From Candidatus Zixiibacteriota bacterium (lineage in GTDB: Bacteria > Zixibacteria > MSB-5A5 > GN15 > FEB-12): a stretch of DNA of 64,000 bases. Location of the stretch: assembly GCA_022571845.1 (NCBI GenBank), contig JACZXB010000010.1, forward strand, positions 62,001-126,000, read 5' to 3'. This document shows positions 10,261 to 19,646 of this stretch, in pieces; the stretch's first letter is position 1, and each line of letters starts with the position of its first letter. The notes under the pieces were generated by a model. It searched no databases. It saw only the letters and a program-made list of their open reading frames with translations, and was not told the origin of the DNA. The position numbers and the translations under genes are program-made.

Positions 10261-11700
10261 TTAAGACCCAGCTCTAAAACCATATCCACTATTCTTGTCG
10301 GTGGTATAAATGTATGCACCGGGGGCGCAAAATTCAAGATCAGGTCCGTAATTGCTGAAGAATACTCTGTGTACATGGTTATCAAGAGCGCCAACTGAAT
10401 TCACAGAAGAGAGATTACCCGGATAAGCAACAGTACTCACATCCGAGTTTCCTGCGGCTTTAAAATGAATCATCCCGCCCGCGTAGGTGGAGGCATACTT
10501 GTCATCTAGCGCGCTTGATTGTATTGTGGCAGTGCTGTTAGTTGTAATACGAACCCCCTCCGATTCGGCGTAGGCGAGAGCGTCAACAAACCAACTGCTC
10601 TGAAGAAAGTCTCCACGTACGCGAGCAGATATAATGCGGCAGTCGGTAGCTACACCGACAGTCCCGAGCCCATTGTTTATCTTAGCTGTGACCACACCTG
10701 CAACTCTCGTGCCGTGGGTTTGGCTGGCAGTACCGCCAGGCAGGTTTTGACCGGTAAAGTCCTGCCCCGGTAGCTGGTTAATGTCCGGGTGATCCTGCTG
10801 AACGCCGTTATCAAAAACCAAAATCTTTATGGATGAGTCCCCGGTAGTTATCTGCCAGGCTTGTGGAAGATCTGCGTCAACTCCCGGCGTCCCACCAAAT
10901 TGCGACACATGATTCGCGCCCCAAAGATTTGGAAAGCCAGGGTCGTTAGGAATGAGACCAATCGCAGTTTCGATTCCATCAAAATTTCTATCTCGATTAG
11001 TAGCCGGATTTGGAGTTGAACCGGGATCAACCGTCCTCTGAGTCTGGGTCACTTCATCATCAGAAAGAGCCGAGAACCGAAAGTCCGGCTCGGCCCATAC
11101 GATTTGATTTTGTAATGACAATTCATTCGCTTGCGCCAATACCTCAAAGCCATTTTTCGAGGAACTCCGCAGTTTGTACGCCCCTGTTAATCCGCCGAAA
11201 TCCGTTTCAACAATTTCCAGATCAGGGGCGAGAGACTTCAGGAGAGCGTCGGAGTCCCGAATATGCTCAGGCTTAAAGCGAAGAAGTATATCAGGGGTCA
11301 CAATTACCCAGTCAAAATTTGGCAAACTAAAGACGGGAGAAACAAATTCAGACTCCGATATCGTTGAGAGTTTTTCAATGCGTTTCCCTACATCTTTAGA
11401 CGACAGGGCCGGAGACAACTCAAGCATGCTCCAACGGGTTTTGCCCAAGTCAATTTCCGTTGCCGATTCATTCAGTACGCCTGCTACTTTTTCCGCAAAT
11501 CCATCTGACTTCGTTTTCGCCGATCTCAGAACTGCGAGTCTTCCATTCAATAGTTCAAAGGAAATCTCTTTCCCATTGTAGATGTAATGGGTTGGGTAGC
11601 TCCGCTCGTTTTCGGCAGCGAGAGTACCAGTTATATTTAGGACTAATAGTAGAGTGAAGATAACAATGGATAACATAAAGTTGAGATTAGAGAATTTCAT
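10261..11700 (-). pseudogene. N-terminal part of a secreted subtilisin-like protease (S8), truncated at the catalytic serine
   Basis: Signal peptide at 1-29 (ends TGTLAA), a propeptide-like region to about 250, then the S8 domain. The catalytic Asp is 297 (ILVFDNGVQQDHP), the His is 329 (HGTRVAGVV) and the oxyanion Asn is 418 (FKAAGNSD). The frame stops at codon 480 with TAA (10261-10263). Aligned with the family motif GT-S-(M/F)-(A/S)-SP, the sequence reads GS-stop-FSSPFVAG, so the stop replaces the catalytic Ser; one base change from TCA would explain it. The same frame stays open for 656 more codons. The full gene would be 8290-11700, about 1,136 residues. It is most likely a very recent nonsense mutation or a sequencing error. 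Confidence 0.88.
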
Positions 11701-12012
11701 AATACTCTCTCTTTCTGAGGCTCACCCCATGTCCTCAGTCAGGCTACAAAGGGCGATTCTTGATAAAATATCAGTAGCCCAATAGATTCGTAATAAAAGA
11801 ATTTACTCTCCAATTTGCGCAAAACGGGTCTTTTTGTCAAAGCTTTTTCGTAGGCGGCCCGCCACGGCGGGTTCTCTCTTGACAGACCTGTTGCAAATTA
11901 ACTCGCAAATCGCAGCAAAATACTCCACTAACCTTGATTAGTATGAACAGAGAACAATTTGACACCGAAAATCGAACTCAAAATTTCTACAATACTTATT
12001 ATGCGAAAAGTA

Positions 12013-12097
12013 AAATATGACAAAACGAACCCATTTCGGCCCACCAGCCGGAGGAAACTCAAAAAAAGATGTTAAATATAACAAAACGAACCCATTT
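12013..12097. repeat. Pair of 24-bp direct repeats
   Basis: Two near-identical 24-mers at 12013-12036 and 12074-12097 (one mismatch) share the core ACAAAACGAACCCATTT and start 61 bases apart. Both are followed by GGCCC within a few bases. They do not lie in a convincing reading frame. Confidence 0.65.
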
Positions 12098-12159
12098 ATT
12101 GGCCCTGGCGGATTTGCCGTAATGCGGTGAACCATGGTCGCTTGCAAAGAAAGGATGGA

Positions 12160-12204
12160 TTCCCAGCTTTAGTCCCGAGCGAAGACTCGGGGCCTCCGCT
12201 GGAA
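12160..12204. repeat. Nested hairpin element
   Basis: Outer arms TTCCCAGC and GCTGGAA and inner arms CCCGAG (12174-12179) and CTCGGG (12186-12191) form a cruciform-capable element. It resembles the GGATTCCC...GGAA(T)GAC repeats often seen between bacterial genes. Confidence 0.5.
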
Positions 12205-12227
12205 AGACAAAAAGGGGCGCAGTTTCC

Positions 12228-12298
12228 TGTAGGTCAGGAACCTTGCATTTCTGACATTTAAGAAAAGGTAGAACCGCTAAAGGGCATGGTACCCTACA
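12228..12298. repeat. ~70-bp intergenic repeat with two hairpins (copy right of the protease gene)
   Basis: Starts TGTAGGTCAGGAACC and ends GGTACCCTACA, in direct orientation relative to the copy at 8214-8283 and roughly 85-90% identical by eye. It keeps the same terminal inverted repeats and the GGGCATGGTACCC hairpin. The two copies bracket the 3.4-kb broken protease gene. Confidence 0.8.
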
Positions 12299-12321
12299 AA
12301 TTCTGCCCTACTTTGCTCTTG

Positions 12322-12735
12322 TTAGTTCTTCCCGCACCTGCCGCAGGCGCTGATTTCGTCGGTCATGCCTTCGACCGCAATATGAGCGAGTATCTCGGTG
12401 CCGGAATCACTGGAGCGAATAGCTTCTACCTGACAATAATTTTTCACCGCGCCAGACTCCCGGCCGACGTACATCGATAGCCCGGCTCTGACAGCTAAGA
12501 AATGCTTAATCAGCAGATACTCTTCTATTTCATCATCGGTTTGGTGCTGGTCCAAAAACTGGCCGATATCGGCGCTTAAGATATCTTCGATTTGCTTGTT
12601 TTCCAGCCAGTCGATAATCATTGATTGATTTCCGACGGCGCCGCCGCAGCTTAGTTTGCGCAGAGCGTAGCGGCTGACACGGTCTTCGGTGTCGAGCCTG
12701 ATTCTTAAGTGGTCTGTTATATCCTTACAGGGCAT
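12322..12735 (-). CDS. Conserved cysteine-containing protein, possibly NifU/IscU-like
   Basis: A 137-residue soluble protein. The stretch RYALRKLSCGGAVGNQSMI around Cys30 resembles the CGG/CGD cysteine loop of IscU/NifU N-terminal Fe-S scaffolds. Further cysteines are Cys3, Cys101 and a C-terminal CGRC pair (131 and 134). Four or five such cysteines in a small acidic protein suggest metal or Fe-S binding. I do not recognise an exact family member with known function. It stands alone between a repeat-rich spacer and the rhomboid gene, which ends 57 bases upstream on the same strand. Confidence 0.65.
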   Translation of the reverse strand: MPCKDITDHLRIRLDTEDRVSRYALRKLSCGGAVGNQSMIIDWLENKQIEDILSADIGQFLDQHQTDDEIEEYLLIKHFLAVRAGLSMYVGRESGAVKNYCQVEAIRSSDSGTEILAHIAVEGMTDEISACGRCGKN

Positions 12736-12791
12736 ATCTTAAAGATACCATTTAATTGCTATTTGTAAACCGTTTCTACGCTTATCAAAAC

Positions 12792-13514
12792 TCAGTTCCA
12801 GTCCATACGGTAAATTCTCTGTCCCGAAGATGAGGTAGGGCCGCGGCGCCCATACAGCTTGGTCAGGAATTTAAGTAGCACAAATCCAAACAGGAAGCCG
12901 CCTACATGAGCCAGCCAGGCGACCCCGCCGCCGGTAGAGCTGCCGCCCAGCGACATAAATAGCTGCATAAAAAACCAGATACCCAGTACAATCCTGGCCG
13001 GAATAGTGATAAACTGGATAAAGAAAAATATGATAAGCACTGTTATACGCGCCTTAGGATGCAAAACAATGTAGGCGCCCATCGCTCCGGCAATAGCTCC
13101 CGAGGCTCCGACCAGTGGAACTTCGGAACTGGCACCAAACAAAGTATATAATGCGATAGCAGCCAATCCCGACAAAAGATAAAAGAAGACGAATTTTACG
13201 TGCCCAAAATAGTCTTCAACGTTATTCCCATATATCCACAGAAACAACATATTGCCAATCAAATGCAGCCAGCCGCCATGCATAAACATCGAGGTAAACG
13301 GAGTCAGGTAAGTCGAAAACGCCAGTTCGGGTGTTACTTCGACAGCATGCACCAGCTCTACCGGTATGTAGGCGAATTTATAAGTGAATTCCAGAAACCC
13401 TTTAGAACCTAAAAGAATGCTGAACAGAAAGACAACAGAATTAATTACTATTAGAGCAATCGTAACTACCGGTTTTCTGATTGTCGGGACATCATCTTTT
13501 ATTGGTATAAACAA
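12792..13514 (-). CDS. Rhomboid-family intramembrane serine protease
   Basis: Multi-pass membrane protease of 240 residues that would cleave transmembrane substrates within the lipid bilayer. It has six or so hydrophobic segments, the catalytic Ser138 in GASGAIAGAMGAY, His203 in LAHVGGFLFG, and the upstream HxxxN pair (His84, Asn88, in GGWLHLIGN). All three catalytic elements are present, so activity is expected. The start is a TTG (13512-13514) with GGAG seven bases upstream. It lies 27 bases downstream of the M23 peptidase gene and may share its transcript. Confidence 0.93.
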   Translation of the reverse strand: MFIPIKDDVPTIRKPVVTIALIVINSVVFLFSILLGSKGFLEFTYKFAYIPVELVHAVEVTPELAFSTYLTPFTSMFMHGGWLHLIGNMLFLWIYGNNVEDYFGHVKFVFFYLLSGLAAIALYTLFGASSEVPLVGASGAIAGAMGAYIVLHPKARITVLIIFFFIQFITIPARIVLGIWFFMQLFMSLGGSSTGGGVAWLAHVGGFLFGFVLLKFLTKLYGRRGPTSSSGQRIYRMDWN

Positions 13515-13541
13515 ATAACTGCTCCGTTAATATCCTGGTCA

Positions 13542-15824
13542 TCACCGTTTTTTAGACTTTGCTCTGATCCAGAATTTAAGATACTTCTCAACTTTATTAC
13601 CTACTCTATCGGTAACAACTATGGCCAGATGATGCTCGCCTGCTTCCAGAGACTTAATCGGCCCGGTCTGGCAGATAAAAGTTTCCGGGTCATATTCGGG
13701 AATCATCCAGTCGCCGTCGAGTTTTATCAATATATTTCTGTCATCTTCAAAACCGGACAATGTGTCAGATAGTTCAAACCTTATGGGCAGATTGGCATTT
13801 CGATATTTCTTGTTAGCTCTGACATTCAGGTTTTTGATTGAAGGGGGGTCATAATCTATGACCGCAGCAAATGATCCTCCACCGATAGATTTTGCCCGCA
13901 AAGTATTATCGTTTCTTTCATTTTCAAGCCAGACCCATTTATTTTCTTTCTTGTCCAGCCAGCAGATTCCGCTCAGATCGTTTTTGGGCAGCTCTCCAAT
14001 CATTTCAATACTAACTTCAAATTCCTCTCGGCAGAGAAACGCTTCCGGCAGAATTTCATAATGATCGGAGTTTAGCCGTAGTGCAGATTTCCTAATTATT
14101 TTGTTAGTTTTAATTTGAATAAACAGCGGTTTGTAGAGACTGTTTTCTTCAAATGAAACTTCAAACCTGTCACCGGTTTTGATAGTCCGCTGGCCATAAC
14201 CAACAGCGTAGGCATGGAAATTTTCAACAGTGACACTCTTGTAATCAGGAGAAGCATTGAGAACAACTTCGATTTTAGTAATTGTTGCAAGTTTAGGAGA
14301 GGGAGGAATGAAACAACGGTAATTTTTCAGATTAAACATTCTGGCTGGCCAGATTCCCAACAAGGTGCTGTCATTGTACAGCTTTACCCAGGCTTTACTG
14401 GCTCCTTTATTAGTTGAAAGAATGTCGACCCAGAGACCTTCGTCGTCAACAGTTGCTACAACTTCTTTGGCAGATTTAGAGAGCCGGTCCAGAATTCCGT
14501 GATAGATATTATCCCGGATTAGACCGCCGCTTTGTGTAAATATGAATAGTCTTAAAACATATCCCAGGCGGATTCTGAAAGAGGTCTTGCAAATCAGGCT
14601 GCCATCATCACTATACTCTGTCTTGATTTTCTTGGATGCATGCCATTTGTTTTTTGATGCTATGAAAGTAACCACTGAATCAATCCCAAAGAGCTTGTAC
14701 TCTCTTATTGGTTTGAAATAGAAAAAAGTGCTGCCCGAATCTGAAGTAATTGTAGAATCCAGATGGAAAATATTTTCAGCCGGACCATATATGAACTTAA
14801 AACCAAGTTCTGAAACATTGCCACAGCAATCTTCGGCCACAACTCTGGCAGACCGAACTCCGGGATTATCCGTTCCTTTTCTACCGATATGTCCTTTAGA
14901 GCCATTTGGGGATTTGCTGCCCTTAAATTGATTCCATCTGTCATTAAACAAGCGGCGAACTTTCGGACGATCCTCAACAAACTCGCCATAATCATATTCG
15001 AAATTGACAGATTGTTCAGTTGCATAGTTCAGAGTATCAAAAAGCGATTCATAGTAAAGCTGGTCATCTATATAAAGCGACAGCTTTCGTACAGATCTTT
15101 TCATACCGCTGGGCCTCATCAGGTCATAGCAGTCTGTCATTATCCCGAACGGCCGGTTAAAATGCAAAACTGTGTCGAGAATATACTTGCCGGCTGACTC
15201 TGTTTTTCTAACGTCGTAGAACATCTTTCTGACTCCGCTGTCAAACATCGAAGTGTCATCCAAAATCTTGAAACCAACCCTGGTAAACATTGGCCGGACA
15301 TCGTCGCTCAGGCTGAAGCCATGAGAAAGCGGATTAAGGGGCTGATTGTCGGGGCTGCGTTTTTCAAAATGAAGATGTGGCGCCCCGGCGCCGGTTTGTC
15401 CGCTTTGGGCTATCAACTGGCCTTTTCTAATTTTCAGGCTCTCAGCTGGAGGATAGAGGTCAACAAAGTAACGTTTTGAACTTAGCTGGGCTGTTTTAAC
15501 ATAGTTATCTATAGAAGGGATGAATTTAGCCAAATGAGCAAACACGTAGTAATAGCCGTCATTTCCTATAATATATATGACTTTGCCGTAACCCTCATAT
15601 GAGGTTCTTACCCGCCAGACATAGCCTTCTACCGGAGAAAAAACAGCTTCTCCGGCTGCTCCGCCGGTTCTAATATCAACCCCGCTGTGAAAACGGTTAG
15701 CCCTCATATCCCCAAATCCCGAAGCCAGATCTATCTTTCTCTTTACCGGCCAGTCAAGAGTTTGAGAATATCCTGATCCAAAGAGCATCAAAAAGAATAG
15801 AACAATTGAAAAAATTTGCTTCAT
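13542..15824 (-). CDS. Secreted M23-family metallopeptidase with large C-terminal region
   Basis: LytM-type zinc peptidase expected to act on peptidoglycan cross-links in the periplasm, or as an activator of amidases. A signal peptide covers residues 1-20 (ends GSGYS-Q). The M23 domain follows directly, with zinc ligands His46 and Asp50 (NRFHSGVDIRTG), His97 (VFAHLAKF) and the HLH at 150-152 (APHLHFE). All are conserved, so it is probably catalytic. The remaining ~600 residues are beta-rich, with Ig-like or carbohydrate-binding-like segments and no motif I recognise; the final part (residues ~650-750) reads like an Ig-type domain. The ATG has AAGGA upstream. Confidence 0.9.
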   Translation of the reverse strand: MKQIFSIVLFFLMLFGSGYSQTLDWPVKRKIDLASGFGDMRANRFHSGVDIRTGGAAGEAVFSPVEGYVWRVRTSYEGYGKVIYIIGNDGYYYVFAHLAKFIPSIDNYVKTAQLSSKRYFVDLYPPAESLKIRKGQLIAQSGQTGAGAPHLHFEKRSPDNQPLNPLSHGFSLSDDVRPMFTRVGFKILDDTSMFDSGVRKMFYDVRKTESAGKYILDTVLHFNRPFGIMTDCYDLMRPSGMKRSVRKLSLYIDDQLYYESLFDTLNYATEQSVNFEYDYGEFVEDRPKVRRLFNDRWNQFKGSKSPNGSKGHIGRKGTDNPGVRSARVVAEDCCGNVSELGFKFIYGPAENIFHLDSTITSDSGSTFFYFKPIREYKLFGIDSVVTFIASKNKWHASKKIKTEYSDDGSLICKTSFRIRLGYVLRLFIFTQSGGLIRDNIYHGILDRLSKSAKEVVATVDDEGLWVDILSTNKGASKAWVKLYNDSTLLGIWPARMFNLKNYRCFIPPSPKLATITKIEVVLNASPDYKSVTVENFHAYAVGYGQRTIKTGDRFEVSFEENSLYKPLFIQIKTNKIIRKSALRLNSDHYEILPEAFLCREEFEVSIEMIGELPKNDLSGICWLDKKENKWVWLENERNDNTLRAKSIGGGSFAAVIDYDPPSIKNLNVRANKKYRNANLPIRFELSDTLSGFEDDRNILIKLDGDWMIPEYDPETFICQTGPIKSLEAGEHHLAIVVTDRVGNKVEKYLKFWIRAKSKKR

Positions 15825-15924
15825 ATTAATCCTTATATATAAAAATATCTTGCATATTGTACAATTCTATGGTCAATCCGATAATATAAAGCAACTATTT
15901 TGTATAATTGATACTTTATCGGTA

Positions 15925-15952
15925 TTGCCAAATTGGACAGTTAAAGTATATT
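15925..15952 (+). promoter_or_regulatory. Probable sigma-70 promoter for the PPIase gene
   Basis: TTGCCA (15925-15930), 16-base spacer, TATATT (15947-15952). It lies in the 196-base divergent spacer, about 70 bases before the ATG at 16021. Confidence 0.45.
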
Positions 15953-16020
15953 AACTGGCCGCCTGTCGATATCAATAGCAGCCGGTAAATTTTTGGATTT
16001 TACTTAAAGGAGTTTTTTAG

Positions 16021-17874
16021 ATGTTTAAGGCACTTCGCAGAATGATTGTTCCGATAATCATAATAGTTCTATTCTTTTTTGCAGGTATGATCGTATTGGA
16101 ATGGGGCATGGGTTTTTCCAGCCGCCAGACTTTCCAAAATACGAATCTTGCAGCTATCATAAACGGGGAGGAAATCACCTGGCAGCAGTACAATCGGACA
16201 TATAACAACTTAGCACAGGCTGAAATTCAAAAAGCCCCTGACCTGGAACTCTCGGAAAATCAGAGAAGACAGCTTCATCTGAATGCCTGGCAGCAGATAG
16301 TGAATGACCGGCTCTTGACGCAACAGGTACAGAAATTCGAGATTTTTGTTTCTGCAGAGGAAATATATTCATTTTTGAAATACAGCCCGCCGCCGGAGCT
16401 TCAGGCCGCACCGAGCTTTCAGACCGATGGCAACTTTGATTACCAGAAATATATCAACGCCATGGCGGACCCGCAGGCCGAAGCCTTTTGGGCTTCCATT
16501 GAACCAATCATAATAAGCGAAATTGAAAAACTAAAGATTCAGGAAATGGTGATTCAAGCTGCTCACGTAAGTGAGGACGAAGTCAAGCGCGCTTACATTG
16601 AAAAGTTTGAAGAAGTAGACCTTGGGCTTGTAAATGTTTCTTTTGCAAGATTTTCCAAACCTCCTCCGAAAAGCACCGAAGATGAAATGCGTGCTTTTTT
16701 TGAAGAACGTCAGGACGATTATTATTTGGATGAAAAAAGGAGTCTGAATATTGCCATATTGGAAAAGTCTCCCAAACCTTACGACTGGGAAATTTCCTAC
16801 AATCAGGCTGTAGCAATTTATGACTCAATTCAAGCTGGTTCAGATTTTGCAGAAATGGCCAGAAAGTATTCTGATGATGTTACTTCAGAAGATGGCGGTG
16901 ACCTGGGCTGGTTCCCGGCCGGCCAAATGGTCCCCGAGTTTGACAAGATGGTCTTCAGTATGCAGCCAAATGATGTAAGCGAACCAATTAGAACACAATT
17001 CGGCTGGCATATAATCAAGGTTCACGAAAGAAAAGAAGTAAATGAAATCCCTCGCCGGAAAGACGAAGCTGAATTGGTCAAAAAGGCACGTGCTTCGCAT
17101 GTTTTGATTAAGACTGATGTTTCTCAGGAAACCCTGGATGAGCTATACAATCGACTTGAACGGTTCTATACAGCAGCAGTTAGCTCAGGTTTTGAGAAAG
17201 CCGCCCGTGACTTGAAAATGCCGGCAAAGAGAACCACCACTTTCTTCCGCGGAAAAAACATCCAGTTCATTGGCAGTAATCCGCAGGTGGATAAATTTAC
17301 ATTTGAAAGTGAGCTTAACGAAATATCTGAATTGATGGAAAACAAGTCTTCATTTTTTGTGGTGCAGCTGTCTGAAATTGATTTAGCCGGCCCGGCTGCA
17401 TTCGAAGATGCAGAAGATAAAGTAGTGCTTGATATCGTCCGGTACAAGGTTCTGACATTATGTATGGATACAGCCAATGCCATCTGGAATGAGTTTAAGG
17501 CCGGAACGCCCATTGAAAAAGCTGCAGAAAATCATGCCGAGAATATTGAAATTTTAGAATCAGTTTCACGTACCGGCTGGGTACCCCAGCTCCGCCGGGA
17601 TCCAGAATTAATCGGAGCTGCCTTTAGCATGGAATCCGTAGGTGATATGACTCCGCCAGTGAAATTCGGCCAGGGGGTTGCCATTTTTAAGCTGATCAAC
17701 AAAACTACGCTCGACTTGACCGATTATAACAGCAAAAGAGATTCGATATACACGGCAATTCTTAATTATAAGCAGCAGAACATATATCAGCTTTGGTTCG
17801 ATGATTTAATAAGTTCATCAGAAGTAGTTAATAATGTCGAAAAAGAACTATTAGAAAATCCTGATTTTCTTTAG
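16021..17874 (+). CDS. Membrane-anchored peptidyl-prolyl cis-trans isomerase (SurA/PpiD type)
   Basis: Periplasmic foldase that helps outer-membrane and secreted proteins fold. One transmembrane segment at about 8-29 anchors it, followed by a SurA N-terminal-like chaperone domain (about 40-190) and a parvulin rotamase domain (about 225-345). The parvulin signatures are ARKYSDDVTSEDGGDLGWF, MVPEFDKMVFSM and FGWHIIKV. A second, weaker parvulin-like or helical region fills the C-terminal part to 617 residues, as in PpiD. The ATG has AAAGGAG nine bases upstream. It is divergent from the M23 gene and converges with the ETF oxidoreductase. Confidence 0.92.
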   Translation: MFKALRRMIVPIIIIVLFFFAGMIVLEWGMGFSSRQTFQNTNLAAIINGEEITWQQYNRTYNNLAQAEIQKAPDLELSENQRRQLHLNAWQQIVNDRLLTQQVQKFEIFVSAEEIYSFLKYSPPPELQAAPSFQTDGNFDYQKYINAMADPQAEAFWASIEPIIISEIEKLKIQEMVIQAAHVSEDEVKRAYIEKFEEVDLGLVNVSFARFSKPPPKSTEDEMRAFFEERQDDYYLDEKRSLNIAILEKSPKPYDWEISYNQAVAIYDSIQAGSDFAEMARKYSDDVTSEDGGDLGWFPAGQMVPEFDKMVFSMQPNDVSEPIRTQFGWHIIKVHERKEVNEIPRRKDEAELVKKARASHVLIKTDVSQETLDELYNRLERFYTAAVSSGFEKAARDLKMPAKRTTTFFRGKNIQFIGSNPQVDKFTFESELNEISELMENKSSFFVVQLSEIDLAGPAAFEDAEDKVVLDIVRYKVLTLCMDTANAIWNEFKAGTPIEKAAENHAENIEILESVSRTGWVPQLRRDPELIGAAFSMESVGDMTPPVKFGQGVAIFKLINKTTLDLTDYNSKRDSIYTAILNYKQQNIYQLWFDDLISSSEVVNNVEKELLENPDFL

Positions 17875-17883
17875 AGGCTTTTT

Positions 17884-19560
17884 CTACAGATTGGTATAAT
17901 TCGGACCTTCGCCACCTTGAGGAGTAACCCAGCGGATTATCTGATAAGGGTCTGCAATATCACAAGTCTTGCAATGGACGCAGTTTGAGGGGGTCAACTC
18001 GAGTTTCTTCTTGCCCGGGTTGTTAGAGTCTTCAACCATGTTATATACATTGGCCGGGCAGAAATGCTGGCAGGGGTTGCCGTACTCTTCTGTGCAGCGA
18101 GTGTTGCAGATATCTCTGTCGGCAATGACAAGGTGCGATGGCTGTTCTTCTTCGTGCATGGTGCCTGATTTGTAAACATCGGATAACTTGTCGTATAAAA
18201 AATCATTGTCAAATTTTAGCTTTTCTTTTTCCGGCGCTTCTCCGAATCTATTTTTGAAGTCTGACCTTTTCAGCATATACTTGTGATCACGAGAGTTTTC
18301 TCTGCGATTAAATAGGCCTCTGCCGCCAGTAATTATCTGAATTGCGCCGTGAAATAACCCGCTTAGCAGCCCGCCTTTAAATCCCGCGTGAAAATTCCTG
18401 GTTCGATAAAGTTCTTTTTTGACCCAGCTTTGTTCGAATCTCACTTGATATGCACCAAGCCGCTCTGCACTAAAATCTGACGCTTTAGAGCACTCAGCCA
18501 GAGTCTCGGCAGCCATTATTCCCGATTTAATGGCCAGGTGAATTCCTTTGAACCGGGCAGGATTAAGCATACCGCCGCTGTCCCCGCAGATCATGAGACC
18601 CTCATGATAGAGTTTGGGAACTGCAAAATAGCCAAGAACCGGAATCGCTTTGGAACCATAGTGGAGCATCTTGCCGCCTTCAAGAATCTTTTTAACTTTC
18701 GGGTGAGTCTTATAAGATTGAAATTTGCCATGTGGGTCATTTTTAGGATTAGGAGAATCAAGCCCGACTGCAATACCCAGAGAAACCATATTGTCAGACA
18801 TACCGTAAATCCAGCCGCCGCCATATTCTTTAAAGTTTTGCGGAAATCCGATTGTATGAATTACATCCCCGGCCTTTATGCGTCCGTCCGGCACTTCCCA
18901 GACTTCCTTGACTCCTGTCAGATACGCCTGCGGAAGTTTTCCTTTGGTCAGCTCAGGTATCTTTTCAAAGGCCTGCCGCATAAGTGAGCCATGTACCCCT
19001 TCGCACAAAATAGTAACTTTTGCTTTGATAATAGAGCCCGGCTCAAAATTCGGCTTTTGGTTACCTTCCTTGTCAAGACCCATATCGACAGTTTGCACAC
19101 CGACAACCTTACTATCCTCAAAAAGCAGTTCATATCCGGCCAGTCCGCAATAAATATCAACTCCGGCCTTTTCGACCTGCTCAGCCAGCCAGCTGGCAAA
19201 TTTGTTTAACGAAATAACATAGTTTCCGTGATTGTTAACAGATGGCGGAGTGATGGGGAATTTTAGTGCACTTTTCTTCCCCAAAAAATACATCGAGTCA
19301 GAGCTAACCACGGCTTCAATGGGCGCACCAAGTTCTTTATAGTTGGGAATGAGTTCTTCTATACCTCGAGGGTCCATAACAGCCCCTGATAAACAATGTG
19401 CCCCTGCATAAGAGCCTTTCTCCATCAGGAGAATTTCTGGTAATTCAAAATCCGGGTCGGATTCGGCCAATTTTGCAAGTTTATAGGCCAAAGAAAGGCC
19501 GGCGGGTCCGGCTCCAACGATTAGTATATCTGTCTCTAGAACTTCACGTTCAACGGACAT
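17884..19560 (-). CDS. Electron-transfer flavoprotein:ubiquinone oxidoreductase
   Basis: Inner-membrane-associated flavo-iron-sulfur protein that passes electrons from ETF (fatty acid and amino acid oxidation) to quinone. At 558 residues it has family length. The N-terminal FAD motif is ILIVGAGPAGLSLAYKLA. The C-terminus holds the 4Fe-4S region with NPCQHFCPANVY and NCVHCKTCDIADP, and the segment YGGGWIYGMSDNMVSLG is typical of the family. AAAGGA precedes the ATG. No etfA or etfB gene is in the window. The family resemblance is strong; FixC-type oxidoreductases lack the fused C-terminal ferredoxin domain seen here. Confidence 0.95.
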   Translation of the reverse strand: MSVEREVLETDILIVGAGPAGLSLAYKLAKLAESDPDFELPEILLMEKGSYAGAHCLSGAVMDPRGIEELIPNYKELGAPIEAVVSSDSMYFLGKKSALKFPITPPSVNNHGNYVISLNKFASWLAEQVEKAGVDIYCGLAGYELLFEDSKVVGVQTVDMGLDKEGNQKPNFEPGSIIKAKVTILCEGVHGSLMRQAFEKIPELTKGKLPQAYLTGVKEVWEVPDGRIKAGDVIHTIGFPQNFKEYGGGWIYGMSDNMVSLGIAVGLDSPNPKNDPHGKFQSYKTHPKVKKILEGGKMLHYGSKAIPVLGYFAVPKLYHEGLMICGDSGGMLNPARFKGIHLAIKSGIMAAETLAECSKASDFSAERLGAYQVRFEQSWVKKELYRTRNFHAGFKGGLLSGLFHGAIQIITGGRGLFNRRENSRDHKYMLKRSDFKNRFGEAPEKEKLKFDNDFLYDKLSDVYKSGTMHEEEQPSHLVIADRDICNTRCTEEYGNPCQHFCPANVYNMVEDSNNPGKKKLELTPSNCVHCKTCDIADPYQIIRWVTPQGGEGPNYTNL

Positions 19561-19646
19561 AACATTCCTTTAATAAGAATAGTCATTTCCCTTGAATATA
19601 ACCTGGGATATATGGAAAAGAAAGTTAGAGGTCCGAAGAAACTAAG

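Larger units (their letters stand above)
11701..12321. other. 621-base non-coding spacer rich in repeats
   Basis: No convincing gene on either strand. The right part holds several repeats listed separately (12013-12097, 12160-12204, 12228-12298). A short perfect hairpin CCCGCC/GGCGGG lies at 11858-11871. The part next to the protease (11701-11850) is AT-rich and presumably holds its promoter, but only a TTGACA-like hexamer (11835-11840, minus strand) without a good -10 is visible. Confidence 0.6.

Noticed and set aside
10261-10263. Selenocysteine-type recoding at the TAA in the subtilase
   Set aside because: Sec uses TGA, and no recoding of TAA in a standard-code bacterium is known to me; nonsense mutation or error is simpler.
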